Assembly (NCBI RefSeq): GCF_001949145.1
Contig: NW_019091630.1
Coordinates: forward strand, 78,126 to 118,873
From: Acanthaster planci
Lineage: Eukaryota > Echinodermata > Asteroidea > Valvatida > Acanthasteridae
DNA: 40,748 bases
Direction of reading: 5' to 3'
This document shows positions 1-11,700 of this stretch, piece after piece. Under the pieces are notes generated by a model. It was not told the origin of the DNA, ran no database searches, and was given only the letters and a program-made list of their open reading frames with translations. Position 1 is the stretch's first letter. Each line of letters begins with the position of its first letter. A program made the translations under genes and the position numbers.

Positions 1-3
1 CTC

Positions 4-115
4 AGCCCACTCGCATCCCCTTTTTTCACCGCCAACCAGTTCTGTCTGACACGGTCAAACCGGCGAGGCAATTTCTTTCTAAGCCCACTCGCATCCCCTT
101 TTTCATCGGCAACCA
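4..115. repeat. Two copies of a 35-bp direct repeat, 78 bp apart
   Basis: Bases 4-38 and 82-115 are nearly identical, starting AGCCCACTCGCATCCCC, followed by a T run and a CGCCAACCA-like end. The 78-bp spacing suggests part of a tandem array that continues to the left of the window. No coding content is seen. Confidence 0.75.
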
Positions 116-1937
116 AACTTCAACACAATTAATCGGAAAATGTGACTTTAAAACTGCCCACAATTAAAGGAAGCCTTAATTTCTTGAAATTGGGGACTCT
201 GTAAATAATTCGGAACATTGTTTTGCAAGAAAAATCCCATATAGATTCCATAAATAAGGTCTTTGGAATGAATAGAAACTGAATATCAGGAGTTGTACAA
301 TAGGGAAAACCATGTGATGAATGAGAGCTTGAGATGTCAAAATGTAACAAATTTGACTGCCAGTTTCAGTCCTAGTCTTTTGTAATTACAGTCTCCAATC
401 GTCATTGCAAGATCCTAATGGAATGATGTTCTTGTAGCTCTGTGAATAAAATAAGTCCTTGTTAATTCAGAACACTTTTACATTAAAGCTTATTTGATAA
501 AATTTTGGACCCTTCATTGAAACCTTTGACTATACAAATACATAGTTGGGGGACGAATAACTGAGGCCCAGACAGCTTTATAGAATTTATGTCCCCAGCG
601 GATTTCAAATATTTGGGTATGGCAGAAACAGACCCTTTAGACGGCCTTTTGCGGCTTTTAGATAATTGATACAAGAAAAATTTCACTTATATTCCAATCC
701 ACGAGACATGTGGGTTTGATTCTCTTTTTCCATGCAATGTACCGGTAGGCCTAGATAGACGGTTGTTTAAAAAGTCTGTTTTCTGGCGAATTTTTCTTTC
801 TTTCTTAATTTAAATTAATTTCTTTCTTTGAATAGTAATTTTTGATAATAATTTATCACATGTACCACACACCAACACAAGAAACGTGTTTTGCAATTAA
901 TGAACAAAATTAATGCCTGGCACGATTGTATCATCGACCAGTCATCCAAGGCTAATTAGTGAATCCGTTCTTGTATCAGTATGATTATTGATGTTTGCTG
1001 TTAAACGGCTGCCAAAGAGAAAAGGGAAAGCAGTTTATACAGGAAAAGTGACCATGTCTTGAAAAGAGTATATATTATAAATCAATGCCACACCATGTAC
1101 TATGGGGGCAATGTTCATGATAAACATTGTACATAAAATCGTCAAACTCAGAATAGCATATTAAAATCATTGTACAAATCAACTTTTTTGCTCATCACAA
1201 AAAGTTGTGGGATGATTCCACAGCTCATCATCCCACCACCAAAGGTGGGGAGATATATACATGTAACCTACCCCCTCAGGATTTGTGTAAATGAGAAAAA
1301 TAAATTATTGGCAACAGTACTTTCCATCATTACTTCAGTCTAAGGCCCGCCCCCAGGAAACGCTGTGTCAATACTATGGAGGTGACTTTACAACATTCTG
1401 TGTTGACCGGTCACTGCTGCTATACCCATTTCACTTTGTTAACCAATCAACTGTGGCGATTACCTGACCGCAAATAACGTGGGCTGCTGCCCAAGGCAGC
1501 CTGCAACCCAACCCCCAGCTCTCGTTTTTTATGACAAAAACCGGAAAAGCCAGTATAAAGAGTAAGTTAGGACAGGATTAAGGTACCAACTTTTACGACA
1601 GTGTGCTGGTAATGCGGGGGTTGAAGGTAGATACGTGGTGAAGTTGCAATTTGAACCTTGTCCTAGTATACGTGCCAGAGGCCATGTATTCTTGCTCAAT
1701 GCCTGCGGTGTCACTAAAATTAAACTTTGGCCTACAGGGAATCAAATAATAGAGTGTTGTGTTGCTATAGGTTGCATTGCCATGACAGCAATTATCATAC
1801 ACCACAAAGTGTGCGCCGTTGCACATGAATCAGCCACTCGTGTTATGACTTATTAATCAAGATAATAAAAGAAGCAAACGCAGCTCCAAACCGATTCTAG
1901 TCGTCACCGACACCATGAACTGACACCCAGCTGCAAG
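116..1937. other. Intergenic, no supported gene
   Basis: No supported gene is seen. One 77-codon open frame on the minus strand (1593-1826) has three N-glycosylation-like triplets and several cysteines. It has no convincing splice sites, and a plus-strand frame (1635-1856) covers the same bases, so it is not called as a gene. Confidence 0.5.
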
Positions 1938-2050
1938 TGGGTGTCAGTTCGTGAAAACTGAGCTATCAACAATTTTGGTTTTACGAACCAACAGACCATC
2001 GGACACTGAAGCGAAATAGACCGATTTTTGTTTTCACGAACTGACACCCA
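1938..2050. mobile_element. 113-bp MITE-like element with perfect 21-bp inverted ends
   Basis: The left end TGGGTGTCAGTTCGTGAAAA is matched in reverse complement by the right end (2030-2050) with no mismatch over 21 bp. The 71-bp interior has no coding potential. An extra inverted copy of the outer 13 bp lies just outside the left end (1917-1929). No clear target-site duplication is seen, so the superfamily is unknown. A fragment resembling the interior (TTTACGAACCAACAGAC) recurs near 24852, which supports a dispersed family. Confidence 0.7.
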
Positions 2051-3739
2051 TGATGGTTACAGCAACACAATACATCCATGTGCTTGCTGGCTTACCCAAA
2101 ATGGAGTGAAAATTATATCCTGGATCGTCTTGACAACGAAGCATGTTCCTACGCTTCGTTGACGCTAGGCCACTATTATACGGCATTCACTGGGAGCCCC
2201 TGTGTGAATAAGAATGATTGGCAATATACAAAAATGAAGGGGATTCAAAACGTGCGTGGCGGATATTCTGATCGACTTACACAACATATCGTCACAGTTT
2301 TTACGAAGAGACAAATTTCTCATCGGAGAGTAAAACATAGGTTTTAAGGAAATTGCATTTGTAAATTGTTTTTGAAACTTTTCATTTCCAAGTAGTTAGC
2401 ATGCCTTTGACTTCACCAATGCTACTCCACGAAAGAGGAGATCTTACGACACAAAACTACAAATAATATTGATAAAAGTTAATTAAAATTGTTTATTTTG
2501 TAAACAAAGTTGGTCTGATCGTGAAATGTTAAATTTTGTGTGGCCTTTGGTCTCTTCGTGAAAATGGCACACATGTAGACACTTTTTCCATAGGGAGTGC
2601 CATAAGCAGGTGCAATATTGCTGCGTTTGTATAAATTTCTGGAGTCAATTTTTTCTCTTCGTGAAAACTCCAAAATGAGTCTTGCCCATGGTTTCGCTCT
2701 ATTTTGCCAAAGTTATATCTATAGAAGACAAATTTGTCTTTTCGTGAATTAACAAAAATGCAATTTAGTTCAATTTTCTACACAGAGATCATCGTGATTT
2801 GGGTGATTTCAGCAGATATGGTAAGAACTGATTACATCAAGTTGTAGGCATTGCATAGCGTAATTGATATTGCAAGAAAAAAGAAACTTGAAACAAATCA
2901 TGATTTGGGGCCAATTTGAAAACGGTCATGATATGACGAAATATCTACAATCTGTTCCTTCCAATCTTTGAAAGACTGCAGTCAATCACCATGCTTCATT
3001 TATTGACAAAAGTTAAATAAAACTGACCAGTTCAAAGATTTCTTCCCTTTAAACACCAAGGAAAGGGCCCAAAACAGCTAAAATCTGCGAATTCAATCAA
3101 TGTCCTCTCTGGCAAAAAAACATATTTTACAAGGGCCCACATCAAACACCTTGCAATGATGCCCCTGCAACTAGGCTCTCAATAGCTGGATGGCATCGGT
3201 CTATCCATCGACGACTAACGTCACTGGGGAGATGTTTCTATTTATATTTTGCGTTGCCACGCTTGAGTTTGTAGGCCCACCTTATTCAATGATACCTGTA
3301 AACATGATTGACTTCATTTTGTGCAAATGAAGTCTTCAAAACAAGAAGGCTCAACAGAACATTGGCAAGTTGCTAAGGAATTCCGTATGGTTCACGAGGG
3401 TCCGGTCAAGTAACCGCTGCGCATGGTCGAAGTATTTAATTTCCACAGGTTTAATGGGAATGACCGGTAATTCACGGCACGTGATTGGCAGTTGTCCAAT
3501 TACATTGTTCAGGATTCGGGAGAATAGCACCTTTCACTCCCCTCCGCCCACAAGTTAAAAATGGAAAAGAAAAGTCGCGGTATTAAAAAACAAGTTGGAC
3601 TTTGATGACATCAGAGTAAAATACAAAAGAGTTTTCTACTATTGTCGCAAGGCAGTTAAAAATATCTATGCAAACAGTTTGTAGACATTGATCTGTTGTG
3701 CTGATGGTTCGTGACCAGTACCAGGAAACATGAGTTCAA
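2051..3739. other. Intergenic, with one unassigned 89-codon open frame
   Basis: The plus-strand frame 2078-2347 starts with ATG and stays open for 89 codons. It has no recognisable motif, and its length is not exceptional by chance in a window this size. Three TTCGTGAA octamers lie at 2555-2748. Nothing else is supported. Confidence 0.4.
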
Positions 3740-3907
3740 TAGACCGTATTTGCGGCTCCCCCCAATTTCAGTCGTATTTCCCAACGCAGTGTATTTATTT
3801 GAAAACGTTAAATTCAAAGAACCTGACTACATTTCATTCCAACTCCCAAATCACCTGGTACCACCTCATCACGGGTATTAAAGTGCGTTCAGGAACATGA
3901 CTGAAAT
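3740..3907. mobile_element. Truncated copy of the 32.7-kb inverted-repeat element
   Basis: This stretch aligns along its length with the element at 32732-32945. They share the left end TAGACCGTATT, a middle with CCCAACG(C/T)AGTGTATTT, and the GTTCAGGAA..ACTGAAAT segment near the right. The right inverted end is missing after ACTGAAAT; the sequence then runs into a T-rich stretch. It is therefore a 3'-truncated or strongly diverged family member. Confidence 0.7.
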
Positions 3908-5722
3908 TTGTTTTTTTTCCTGGTGACAGTTGGCACACGACGTTTTCACAAAGTTGACGCAAGACGGAACCACTCAATCTGCAAACATACATATACTGTC
4001 CATCCGTCGTCGACTGATGCCCGACCTCCAAACACACAACTGATTCACGTTTGGACCACTTTTAAATCAAACGGGTACGTTTTTTTCCAGATACATTCAG
4101 GTGTCTTCTTAGGTATTTGTGATTTATTCAGTACTTATGAAAACTTTGATAGTCTTTGCAGTGTACAATTATGTAGCAGAGTGAACCTTGTTCATGGTCC
4201 GGTAGATCCTGTACACGCTGTAACCACTTTGTTGTATGTGGACGTGACTTAAGTCGCCCTTTCTTTTTTTTTCTTTTTTTACGTAATCGTGATTCTTGCC
4301 CCATCCAAAGATTCAGTCTTGTAGGGGAAGTCATCGGCTGGTAACGCGCGTTGATCTTCCAATGATGGATTAAATACGTTATCGTTTCAAATAACGAAAA
4401 ACAAAACAAAAGGAAAACAACAGCGCCAGCGCCAGTCAATTATTATAGGAATTGTTTAAAGCAGTAGGAGACGCGTTAACATTGACAGAAATCCAAAGTC
4501 ATCTCCACGGCTTTAGTGCGTTTGTTGCAGATTGGCCCACCTTGTGCAAACTTGTATTACTTACACCAGAACTTGTACTTACACCAGAATTCGTACAGCC
4601 ATTCTGTGGGCTTGTTGGATTGGAACGTTCCTTAGGAAAAATATCAAACAAACAATTGCTGTGGGTCATGTGATAACAATGGAACTTACCAAACCCGCAA
4701 TTCATTTTGTGAACGGTAGGCAGCCTGCAATGCAAGCCACATTCAGCGTTCCAAAGTCCTAGAATTGTGGAATTTATGGTAATAACTCTATTATACACCA
4801 TGAATACCGAAACTTCTTTTTGTCTGTGGTAATACAATGTTTACCCTCAACCTACGCGATTATGAAGTGTTGTTATCCAGGGTGAGTGGAATTGGTCACA
4901 CAGAGTGCTTTGCTTTCACAATACCAGACATTTCCTATTAACATGCCTGAGGCTAATGTTGGCTGAGCATAACTAGTTGGGGAGGAACATTCAGAGTGTT
5001 CTGTTTTCACGAGTTAAGACCAGTCCTGTAAAATATTCTATTTCAAAAATGCATGTAAAAATGAAATAATATGTCAGCGTTTAGAAATGCGTTGATTTCA
5101 TTTTCAGTGCTTTCCCGTTGCTTATTGGATGTATTTCCAGTTATTTACATTTCTGTTGCTCAGTGCTATGCGTGGAATTGTAAACGTGCCTTCAGAATTG
5201 GCCTAAGGTGTCATTATTCATTCATCTCACATAGTGTGTTAAAAAGGTTTGTTCTTTCTTTTCAAAACTACGCAGTAAATGACACTTAACTTTGAGCAGT
5301 AAGTAGAGGTAGACGTTATGGGTCCTGTGATACAGAAAAATGGCTCCATACCACCGAACGCGTCGCGGCAGATGTCAACCCAAAAGTGAAACCACCTTTG
5401 TTGGAAAGACATTTGTGGACTTTTTTTTGGGGGGGGGGTTGCATAATAATGATTAGAAGACAGTAGTTAAGAAAAAACTTTGGAAAAAAGTTTGGAATAT
5501 TTTTGCAGACATGATTTGGAGATTTTCAATCTTTTTTTCACTCTCTTGATCTTCTACTTATAATTCATAGTGCCCATTATTTTGTTTTTCTCTGATGAAT
5601 TCCGAAGCTCATTGCGTTGTGTTGCGCTATATTCCATTTGACTTCGCCATTATGCACATACGGTAAAGTTTCTTTTTATTGATACGGAACCCTTCTGTAT
5701 ATATCACTGTGCGAAAGGTGTA
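3908..5722. other. Intergenic, with one unassigned open frame
   Basis: A plus-strand frame is open from 3908 to 4252 (114 codons). A pyrimidine tract ending in GACAG at about 3930 could be a splice acceptor inside it. No motif is recognised, and an overlapping minus-strand frame is also open, so no gene is called. A poly-T/poly-G run lies near 5420-5440. Confidence 0.35.
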
Positions 5723-5906
5723 GTTTCCGGGAATTTCATACCCACGGACACGGGTGCAGTGTTTGCAACCAGTCGTTTCCGCTGCCAGTTTACCAACACA
5801 GAAATGGGCTCCGGAAACGTGGAGACCAGTTTCCAGAGTTTCAGGCTAGAATTTACGTGACAAGGAAACTATACACGAGGAAACTGGCTAGTGATTCGTT
5901 GGAAAC
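5723..5906. promoter_or_regulatory. Cluster of seven GGAAAC/GTTTCC hexamers
   Basis: The hexamer GGAAAC or its complement occurs at 5723, 5775, 5813, 5829, 5864, 5879 and 5901, far denser than expected for a hexamer in 184 bp. A perfect 9-bp inverted pair CCAGTTTCC (5826-5834) and GGAAACTGG (5879-5887) lies inside. It could be a binding-site cluster or the remains of a repeat; no adjacent promoter was identified. Confidence 0.3.
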
Positions 5907-6461
5907 TGACCGATAAAGCGTTTGTGTAATCATGGCATGATAAAAGATAAACATCGCAGCGACAGCTTTTGTTTAATTAACACATTTACCTCCCATTTTA
6001 TGACCCAACATTTGTCACATTAATTTAACTTCAAATTCCAACTCTGATCACGTATTCTTCAAAATCACAATACAGAATGAGTGCCCATTGAAAATAACTT
6101 GAACACCTTTTACTAAACATTTTTATCTCTGTCCTATCTGCGGTTATTCAGTCCATTCTCCATGTCCCTTGTTACCGTTAATTGTAAATCCAAACGAATG
6201 AAGAGTCTCGCCTTACCGTACACTGCCAACAGTTTGAGTTGATTTTTGAAATTTCGTTTTCTTTTTTTATGGAGGTCAATCTTTGTTTGCCAGCTAGTTG
6301 GCTACCCTTTTTGGCTTCTTTTTGAAGCAACCTATTCTTTCAACCGATCTGTTCCGTTCAAATATTTGATAACTGTTTTTGTTCAATAACGTATTAATGT
6401 TTTTGCCTTTCTTTATTTGTTTTAATTCCATGCCTCGCTAAAGGTTTATATTTTAATGATA
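5907..6461. other. Intergenic, nothing recognised
   Basis: This is A+T-rich sequence without splice-bounded open frames or repeats that I can identify. Confidence 0.4.
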
Positions 6462-6535
6462 GATGGATGGATGGATGGATGGATGGATGGATGGATGGAT
6501 GGATGGATGGATGAATGGATGGATGGATGGATGGA
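6462..6535. repeat. (GATG)n microsatellite
   Basis: About 18 uninterrupted tetranucleotides GATG, with a single G-to-A change near 6514. This is a simple-sequence repeat, likely length-polymorphic. Confidence 0.97.
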
Positions 6536-7291
6536 ATTAATTTTGTGCTGAAGTCTGCTGTAGACCTTTTATGACGGCGGGCACGTAACGATGCAATGTA
6601 TTAAAAAAATGAGCAGACATTAATTTTGACCGTTTTTCTGCGAAATTTGAAATTAGCTATTTTCAACATAACGGCCACTCTTTTCTGTGAGGTACTCTTT
6701 TAATAGTTTCCCTGATGCCAAATTAGTTTGGAAAATTGACTTAACGAAAGTAGCATAACTCACTCAAAATAAGCATAAAATATAATGTGCACACTAAGAA
6801 GACCTCTTCCATCAAGTGAGTTGAAAATAAAATGTATCTCCGAAAGTATGAAGTGAGATTATTGTAGTAAAATGCCAAACCAACTTCCTAACCAAGGGAA
6901 AAGTTTTTATAACGGACTCATTGAAGCCGTTTTTCTGTCCAAATAAAAGGTCTGAAAAATGGGGTGTTCAAGTGGCAGTTTTGAATGTACTACGTCGCCG
7001 ACACAACGAACTGACACTTAGTCGTGCGCGAAGTGATCTCATTTGAGCGCATTCTACAAAACCGAGTCATTTTCATTTATATGAACTGATAAACATCTTA
7101 ATTCCACTCGTTAAAATACATATTAACAACCCTTTAATTAGACGCCAACGTGGTATTGGCATTTCACATAGAATATTAAAGGTTACTCGACAACTACGTA
7201 TCTCCCTGTGAAGGAGTGACGCCAGATCAGTGATACTTGGTATACATTTGTCTCATCTCTCGTGTTGATCATCTGACTTGTTTGTTTTCAG
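6536..7291. other. Intergenic, nothing recognised
   Basis: The sequence is A+T-rich with no supported gene. A short stretch near 6998-7016 (CGCCGACA..GAACTGACAC) resembles the left flank of the inverted-repeat element near 1905-1929 and may be a relic of that family. Confidence 0.35.
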
Positions 7292-7466
7292 TTCACATTG
7301 TATTTTGAAGTTGAAATCAGGAAACAGTAAATGCCAGACAGGATTCGTGTTACAACCAATGTCCCCAAATAATTTCACTTCAACGGTAGTTTCAATGCAA
7401 CAGCTGTCTTTTCTCTCTGACTCCCTCTATAGTGTCAGCATGTCTACTGTTACGTCAACAGGATGA
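7292..7466 (+). CDS. Candidate 3'-terminal exon, unknown protein
   Basis: A pyrimidine-rich tract ending in TTGTTTTCAG gives a good splice acceptor at 7291. Reading from the second base of the exon, the frame stays open for 57 codons and ends at TGA (7464-7466). The peptide is rich in Ser, Thr and Val, with cysteines near its start (SHCILKLKSGNSKCQ). An ATTAAA polyadenylation-like signal lies about 20 bp after the stop, which fits a terminal exon. No family is recognised and no upstream exon was found, so this rests only on splice and polyadenylation signals. A chance open frame is possible. Confidence 0.27.
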
Positions 7467-7662
7467 CAACCAAACTTATCGTACATTAAAATATACCAGT
7501 TCACTAATTAATTCTAATTTATGTGTGTAAGAGGGTAACAAATTCCAACATCATTTTCTCTTGGCTTCTGCACTTCAGAGCTGTGACGTAGGCTGTTTCG
7601 GGTTTTCCAAAGACAACAGTAGAAAAAAAGTGCACAAGCGGAGAAAACTAGAAACTGACGTT

Positions 7663-7781
7663 GAAACTTGTTCTTCCATAAAACTTGTTCTTCCATAAAA
7701 CTTGTTCTTCCATAAAACTTGTTCTTCCATAAAACTTGTTCTTCCATAAAACTTGTTCTTCCATAAAACTTGTTCTTCCAT
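7663..7781. repeat. 17-bp minisatellite, seven exact-length copies
   Basis: The unit AAAACTTGTTCTTCCAT is repeated seven times in 119 bp with almost no variation (the first copy begins GAAAC). Because 17 is not a multiple of three, each minus-strand frame cycles through the same 17-residue peptide MEEQVLWKNKFYGRTSF. This explains three overlapping open frames here; none is taken as a gene. Confidence 0.97.
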
Positions 7782-8629
7782 ACGTTCTAAATGGGCTGCT
7801 CAGGCTTATTACCTTCAATTTCCATATATGCGTATGAGTACTTAAATTAGAATTACGTGTATCAGTGAACTGATCTGGAGAAGCTCCACTGAAGGTTGCA
7901 TACGATTCCACTCGCCAACATAGCCCAGGTTTTTCCCAAATGGGTCCCATATAGGTTTACTACCTGTAACGGATAGTACAGTTTTCCCGATATATGCAAT
8001 GAATATCGGGGGAACTGTATGTATCCGCTGAAGTTGATTTTTACGTCTGTGAAAGTGCAACGCATGAACGCATCAAGTACGCAATTCGCCTAAAAACGTA
8101 CTCTGCAATTTTCCCAAGTCCGTATGGAACGCATGATTGTTTGAGAGTTGTCCTTGTAGAATATCACGACACAACCAATGCATGTAATTTACCTGTTGTT
8201 GTTTATAAATTGTGCCCAGCTTGGAAAATTGCACGTTTTGTGCTGCTGTGGGAGTAATTATCACAAGGCGGGCAGCACATATCCAGTGAAGAGTTCTACA
8301 TGTTCTCGTTTCTACGTGTATAGGTTGTATATGTGTATTAATTTTTACTGCATGTACCAAATACGTGTTTCGTGATGGTTTAAAAGTTGTAGTTACTGTT
8401 TTGGGTCTGTGCATTTCACCGTTGGTTTTTTCATGTATTTGACGTTGTCATGGTAATGACGCCTACCAGCGATTGGTAGATGAAAAGACTCGCTCGTCCG
8501 TGAAGTTGTAATTACTTTGCGTAGGAACGAAATATAAATGTTCCATTGATGGCACAAAGCCAACTTGTCACAGCGCCTTTCATACGGGTACAAAAGGCAG
8601 TGTGATTACGCGTCCGATTATTCATAGAA
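7782..8629. other. Intergenic, nothing recognised
   Basis: A 113-codon minus-strand frame (8073-8414) and shorter overlapping frames exist. None has splice support, a recognisable motif or conserved counterparts elsewhere in the window. Confidence 0.35.
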
Positions 8630-11600
8630 AAACACCACCATCCACCCACCCAACCTTAACGGTCCTCTCTCGTAGCTCTCGTTGGAATCATTGGTCTTGG
8701 AACTGGACCATTAAACGTACTGAGGAGCCATTTAACGCGCACATTTGTCATGCGAGTGCACAATTGAAGCGTTGTACCGCCGTGAAGTAATGGCTCATTT
8801 CTAACCCGGGTCATAGTCGTTTCATATCATGCCAGTTGGTGACTTGAAAAAAGCCTAAGTGCACATTAGCTGCAGTTTCAAATATGGTGTGTGGCACAAG
8901 AGATGTAAATGACAGAAGCATATCATTTGAATACAGTGTACATGAGTGCCCTAATTTGAGGTATCGGTATGACGGACAATATAATTTTTTTTGATTGGGG
9001 TAGCATTTTATATGTTTACTCCAAATTTGCCCACTTCAAATAGCGCCCTCATTTGGTATCTGTCACGCTCCAATCAGGCTTGTGTTCACAGCCCGTGATA
9101 GCTCACAGTTTGTTTTCCCTGCAAGAAATATACAAGTTTCAAATAGCTGCCGCATCCGTTCCAAGTTGTACATAACCTTGGTTTTGTTCGTCGCTTCCCT
9201 CATTCTGTAAGATAATTAGGTTAATTTCCTGTCACCAAGACCTTGTAATTATGCAGAGTAGGGTTTTAAACTTTCGAATTGTTGTAGAGAGAGTTGCCAT
9301 AAATTAAAGAATAAGTTCATTTAAAATTCATATTTTGGTTCATCTGCAGCTTTTACCACCTTTGAGAATTCCAGACTGGTATAAATAAAAAATGAAGATG
9401 TACTAGTCTGGAACCAGGAGCTAGCAAATGAGGCAAAATACTGGCGGTGCTGTATTCTGTGTCCTTAAACTGTTTTGGGCCTTTTTGCCTTTTAAAAGTT
9501 TTAAGTGCAAATTAATAAATAAAATAAATGCGTTCGCTGTTACTCTACCAGGAAGTAGAACCTTTCGTAATAAACACAGCATACCGATACTGTCAACTTT
9601 AATACTGGTTTGGGTTTCACGATGTGATCAACTCGTTTCATATTTTGCATTCGACAGAGGAAATTTCCACTGTGCCAGTTCAATATGTAGCTCTCTGTTT
9701 AATGTAACATCCATTTAGGCAACTAAATGAAGGACGCCATTATGCGAGTTAAAAAAAAGCTGACAGTTTGCGTTGACTTCCAAAAATAGTTGGCCAGTTG
9801 TTTAAAAGTGGCTGGCGACTTTCAACTCGTCTTCACAGATTGGAACACAAAAAGTGTGGTACCACATAAGGTGTTAGCAGGTTAAAAGTTTCTTCAAGGT
9901 ATATTCCAATACTCTACATCACTCCAAAGTTGGTGTTCACTGTTTCTACAAGGTAAGTTTTTTTTATATACCAGTCTGAATCAGGTAGAAAATGCTTATA
10001 TTTTTCGCAGCTGTTTCCGGTAAAAAAGTGGATTGGACAGGGACTTTTTTTGTGAGGCAAGAACATATCAGCAGAGTTGTTTTTTCTGTGAAAAATGGTT
10101 GAGTCTATTAGTATACATACTTGTCTCTGACTGCTTCATATTGTTAATATGTATATACATGTATACAGAAAACGGTTACTGTGTAAAGGGCTTTTTCCTC
10201 CTTTTCGAAGGGAATAAAATCGTGGCTGTTTTCACAAAGGAACGAGTTTGCGGAAAATTGTGAACTGTTTGAATTACTTTTCGTCATTTTTACGAAATCG
10301 AAAAGTGACTAAAGTCTTTCGACATCAGCAAAACGATCAAGATTGGCTCTGTCAAGTGAAAAAGCTTTAACCTTCATATCTATTGTAACTCTTCATTTGT
10401 AGGCCGGTCCATACTTGAGGCGAATGTAAAAATCAATTTGGGACAAGTTGAAATGTGTTCAGCTTTTGTGATTACCAGCACGGATCTGGCGTCACAAATT
10501 TGCGTTTGTGTTCGCTTTAACGCCAAGTATGAATCATCTAGGGCGTAAAGTCGGTTTTCACAGAGAGGCAAATATGTTACGCAGAAAAATTACATTCAGT
10601 TTTGAGCGTACAACTGTATTTCATAAAGTGAAACAAGTACTTTTGTGTTTAATTGCAATTGTACGGGCGTTGTGGATACCATTTATATGAGACGCGTTTA
10701 AACCAAGAAAAGTATTGTTGAAAATCAAATCTTGTGATTAGCCTTACATTCCAACTAAAATTTGTACGATTCAATTTTTTTTTCATGCCATGACAGTTTA
10801 CTTCAACACCTCTGCCAAATGTAGGCCACATTAATTACTTCGCATTTTACCATGCGAATAAAAAAATTAAATAAAACTGACTACTTTAAGTATAACTCTC
10901 TTATCGGGAATTAGTGATTAAAAAGACCAAAATTAAAATAACTTTGAGTCCAGTGTTTGGAAAATTGGGACTAGAATTATGGGGACATTTTCTCTTCCTC
11001 CAATATATTTTGGACACCAGAAAATTCACCGGATTGATGAGTGTTTGTCCCCACAACTACAGAACACGGAAGTTTGTGCATACACGTGTGTAACACTGCA
11101 ACCCATCCTGCACAACTGAGACACCAAAAAGGTTTGCAATGAACCTCAACATGAAAGCAATTAATTTGTACTTTTCCTACAATGACTTTCTTCGACAACT
11201 TTTCGCAAACCAGGCTAAAGTAGGTCGTGTCAAATACTGAACTATAAATTTTTACTGTTTTTGGAAATTCACAGCTTTCGTGGTCCGTTATGCTGATACA
11301 GGACGTTGGCCTTGACTTTCTTTGCAGTAGTGCGTCGTCCACCATCCCATGTGTAATGTCTGTACACTGTATTCGAAACCAGGATATGCAGTGTATTTAC
11401 CAACTTCTGCTTTTGAAACGTGTGCATATAGTTGCATTGCTCTCGTGCAGAATTATATCATGGAAATCTGAAATCTGGCAAGGCCCATCCCAGTAATATT
11501 TTTGCTTATTGGATTTTTTTAACATTCTGAAACAAGGCCATTCCTATAATTTTGTGCAACGGATCTTTAAACATTCTGAAATGGGGAAAATGATCAATAG

Positions 11601-11700
11601 ATTCCTTATTTCACGAGTTTCTCCTTTTTCCCGCTATTATTGATACTATAAGCCTTACAGATTTGATTGTCTAAAAAATACCCAATGCGCATTTGAAAAT
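8630..11700 (+). repeat. Long dispersed duplication, copy 1
   Basis: This block aligns in the same orientation and order with 35505-40385. Shared anchors include TTTAA(A/C)GCGCAC, AGTGCACATTA, TTTTCCCTGC, CAAATAGCTGCC, ATACCAGTCTGAATCAGGTAG, CACGTGTGTAACACTGCAA and CAATGAACCTCAACATG. Similarity is roughly 70-80% by eye with many indels, so the duplication is old. Open frames here (for example minus 10977-11345) do not keep their reading frames in copy 2, so the block is treated as non-coding. It could be a segmental duplication or two copies of a large undescribed repeat; no terminal inverted repeats were found. Confidence 0.8.
10648..11078. mobile_element. Probable 431-bp insertion within duplication copy 1
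   Basis: Copy 2 runs directly from the sequence matching 10620-10647 into that matching 11079 onward (near 39690-39725), so about 430 bp is extra in copy 1. The insertion is flanked by a 6-bp direct repeat TTTGTG (10642-10647 and 11073-11078), and copy 2 has one related TTTGCG at the junction. This fits a transposed segment with a target-site duplication. No inverted ends or coding sequence are seen. Confidence 0.45.

Noticed and set aside
4128-4439. Minus-strand 103-codon frame with a hydrophobic start
   Set aside because: The hydrophobic and lysine-rich parts come from T-rich and A-rich low-complexity DNA, and there is no other gene signal.
7514-7950. Three overlapping minus-strand frames with MEEQVLWKNKF repeats
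   Set aside because: They are a by-product of a 17-bp minisatellite read in three frames.
10977-11345. 122-codon minus-strand frame in duplication copy 1
   Set aside because: The paralogous stretch in copy 2 keeps only short in-frame matches (KKVIVGK) before a stop, so the frame is not conserved.
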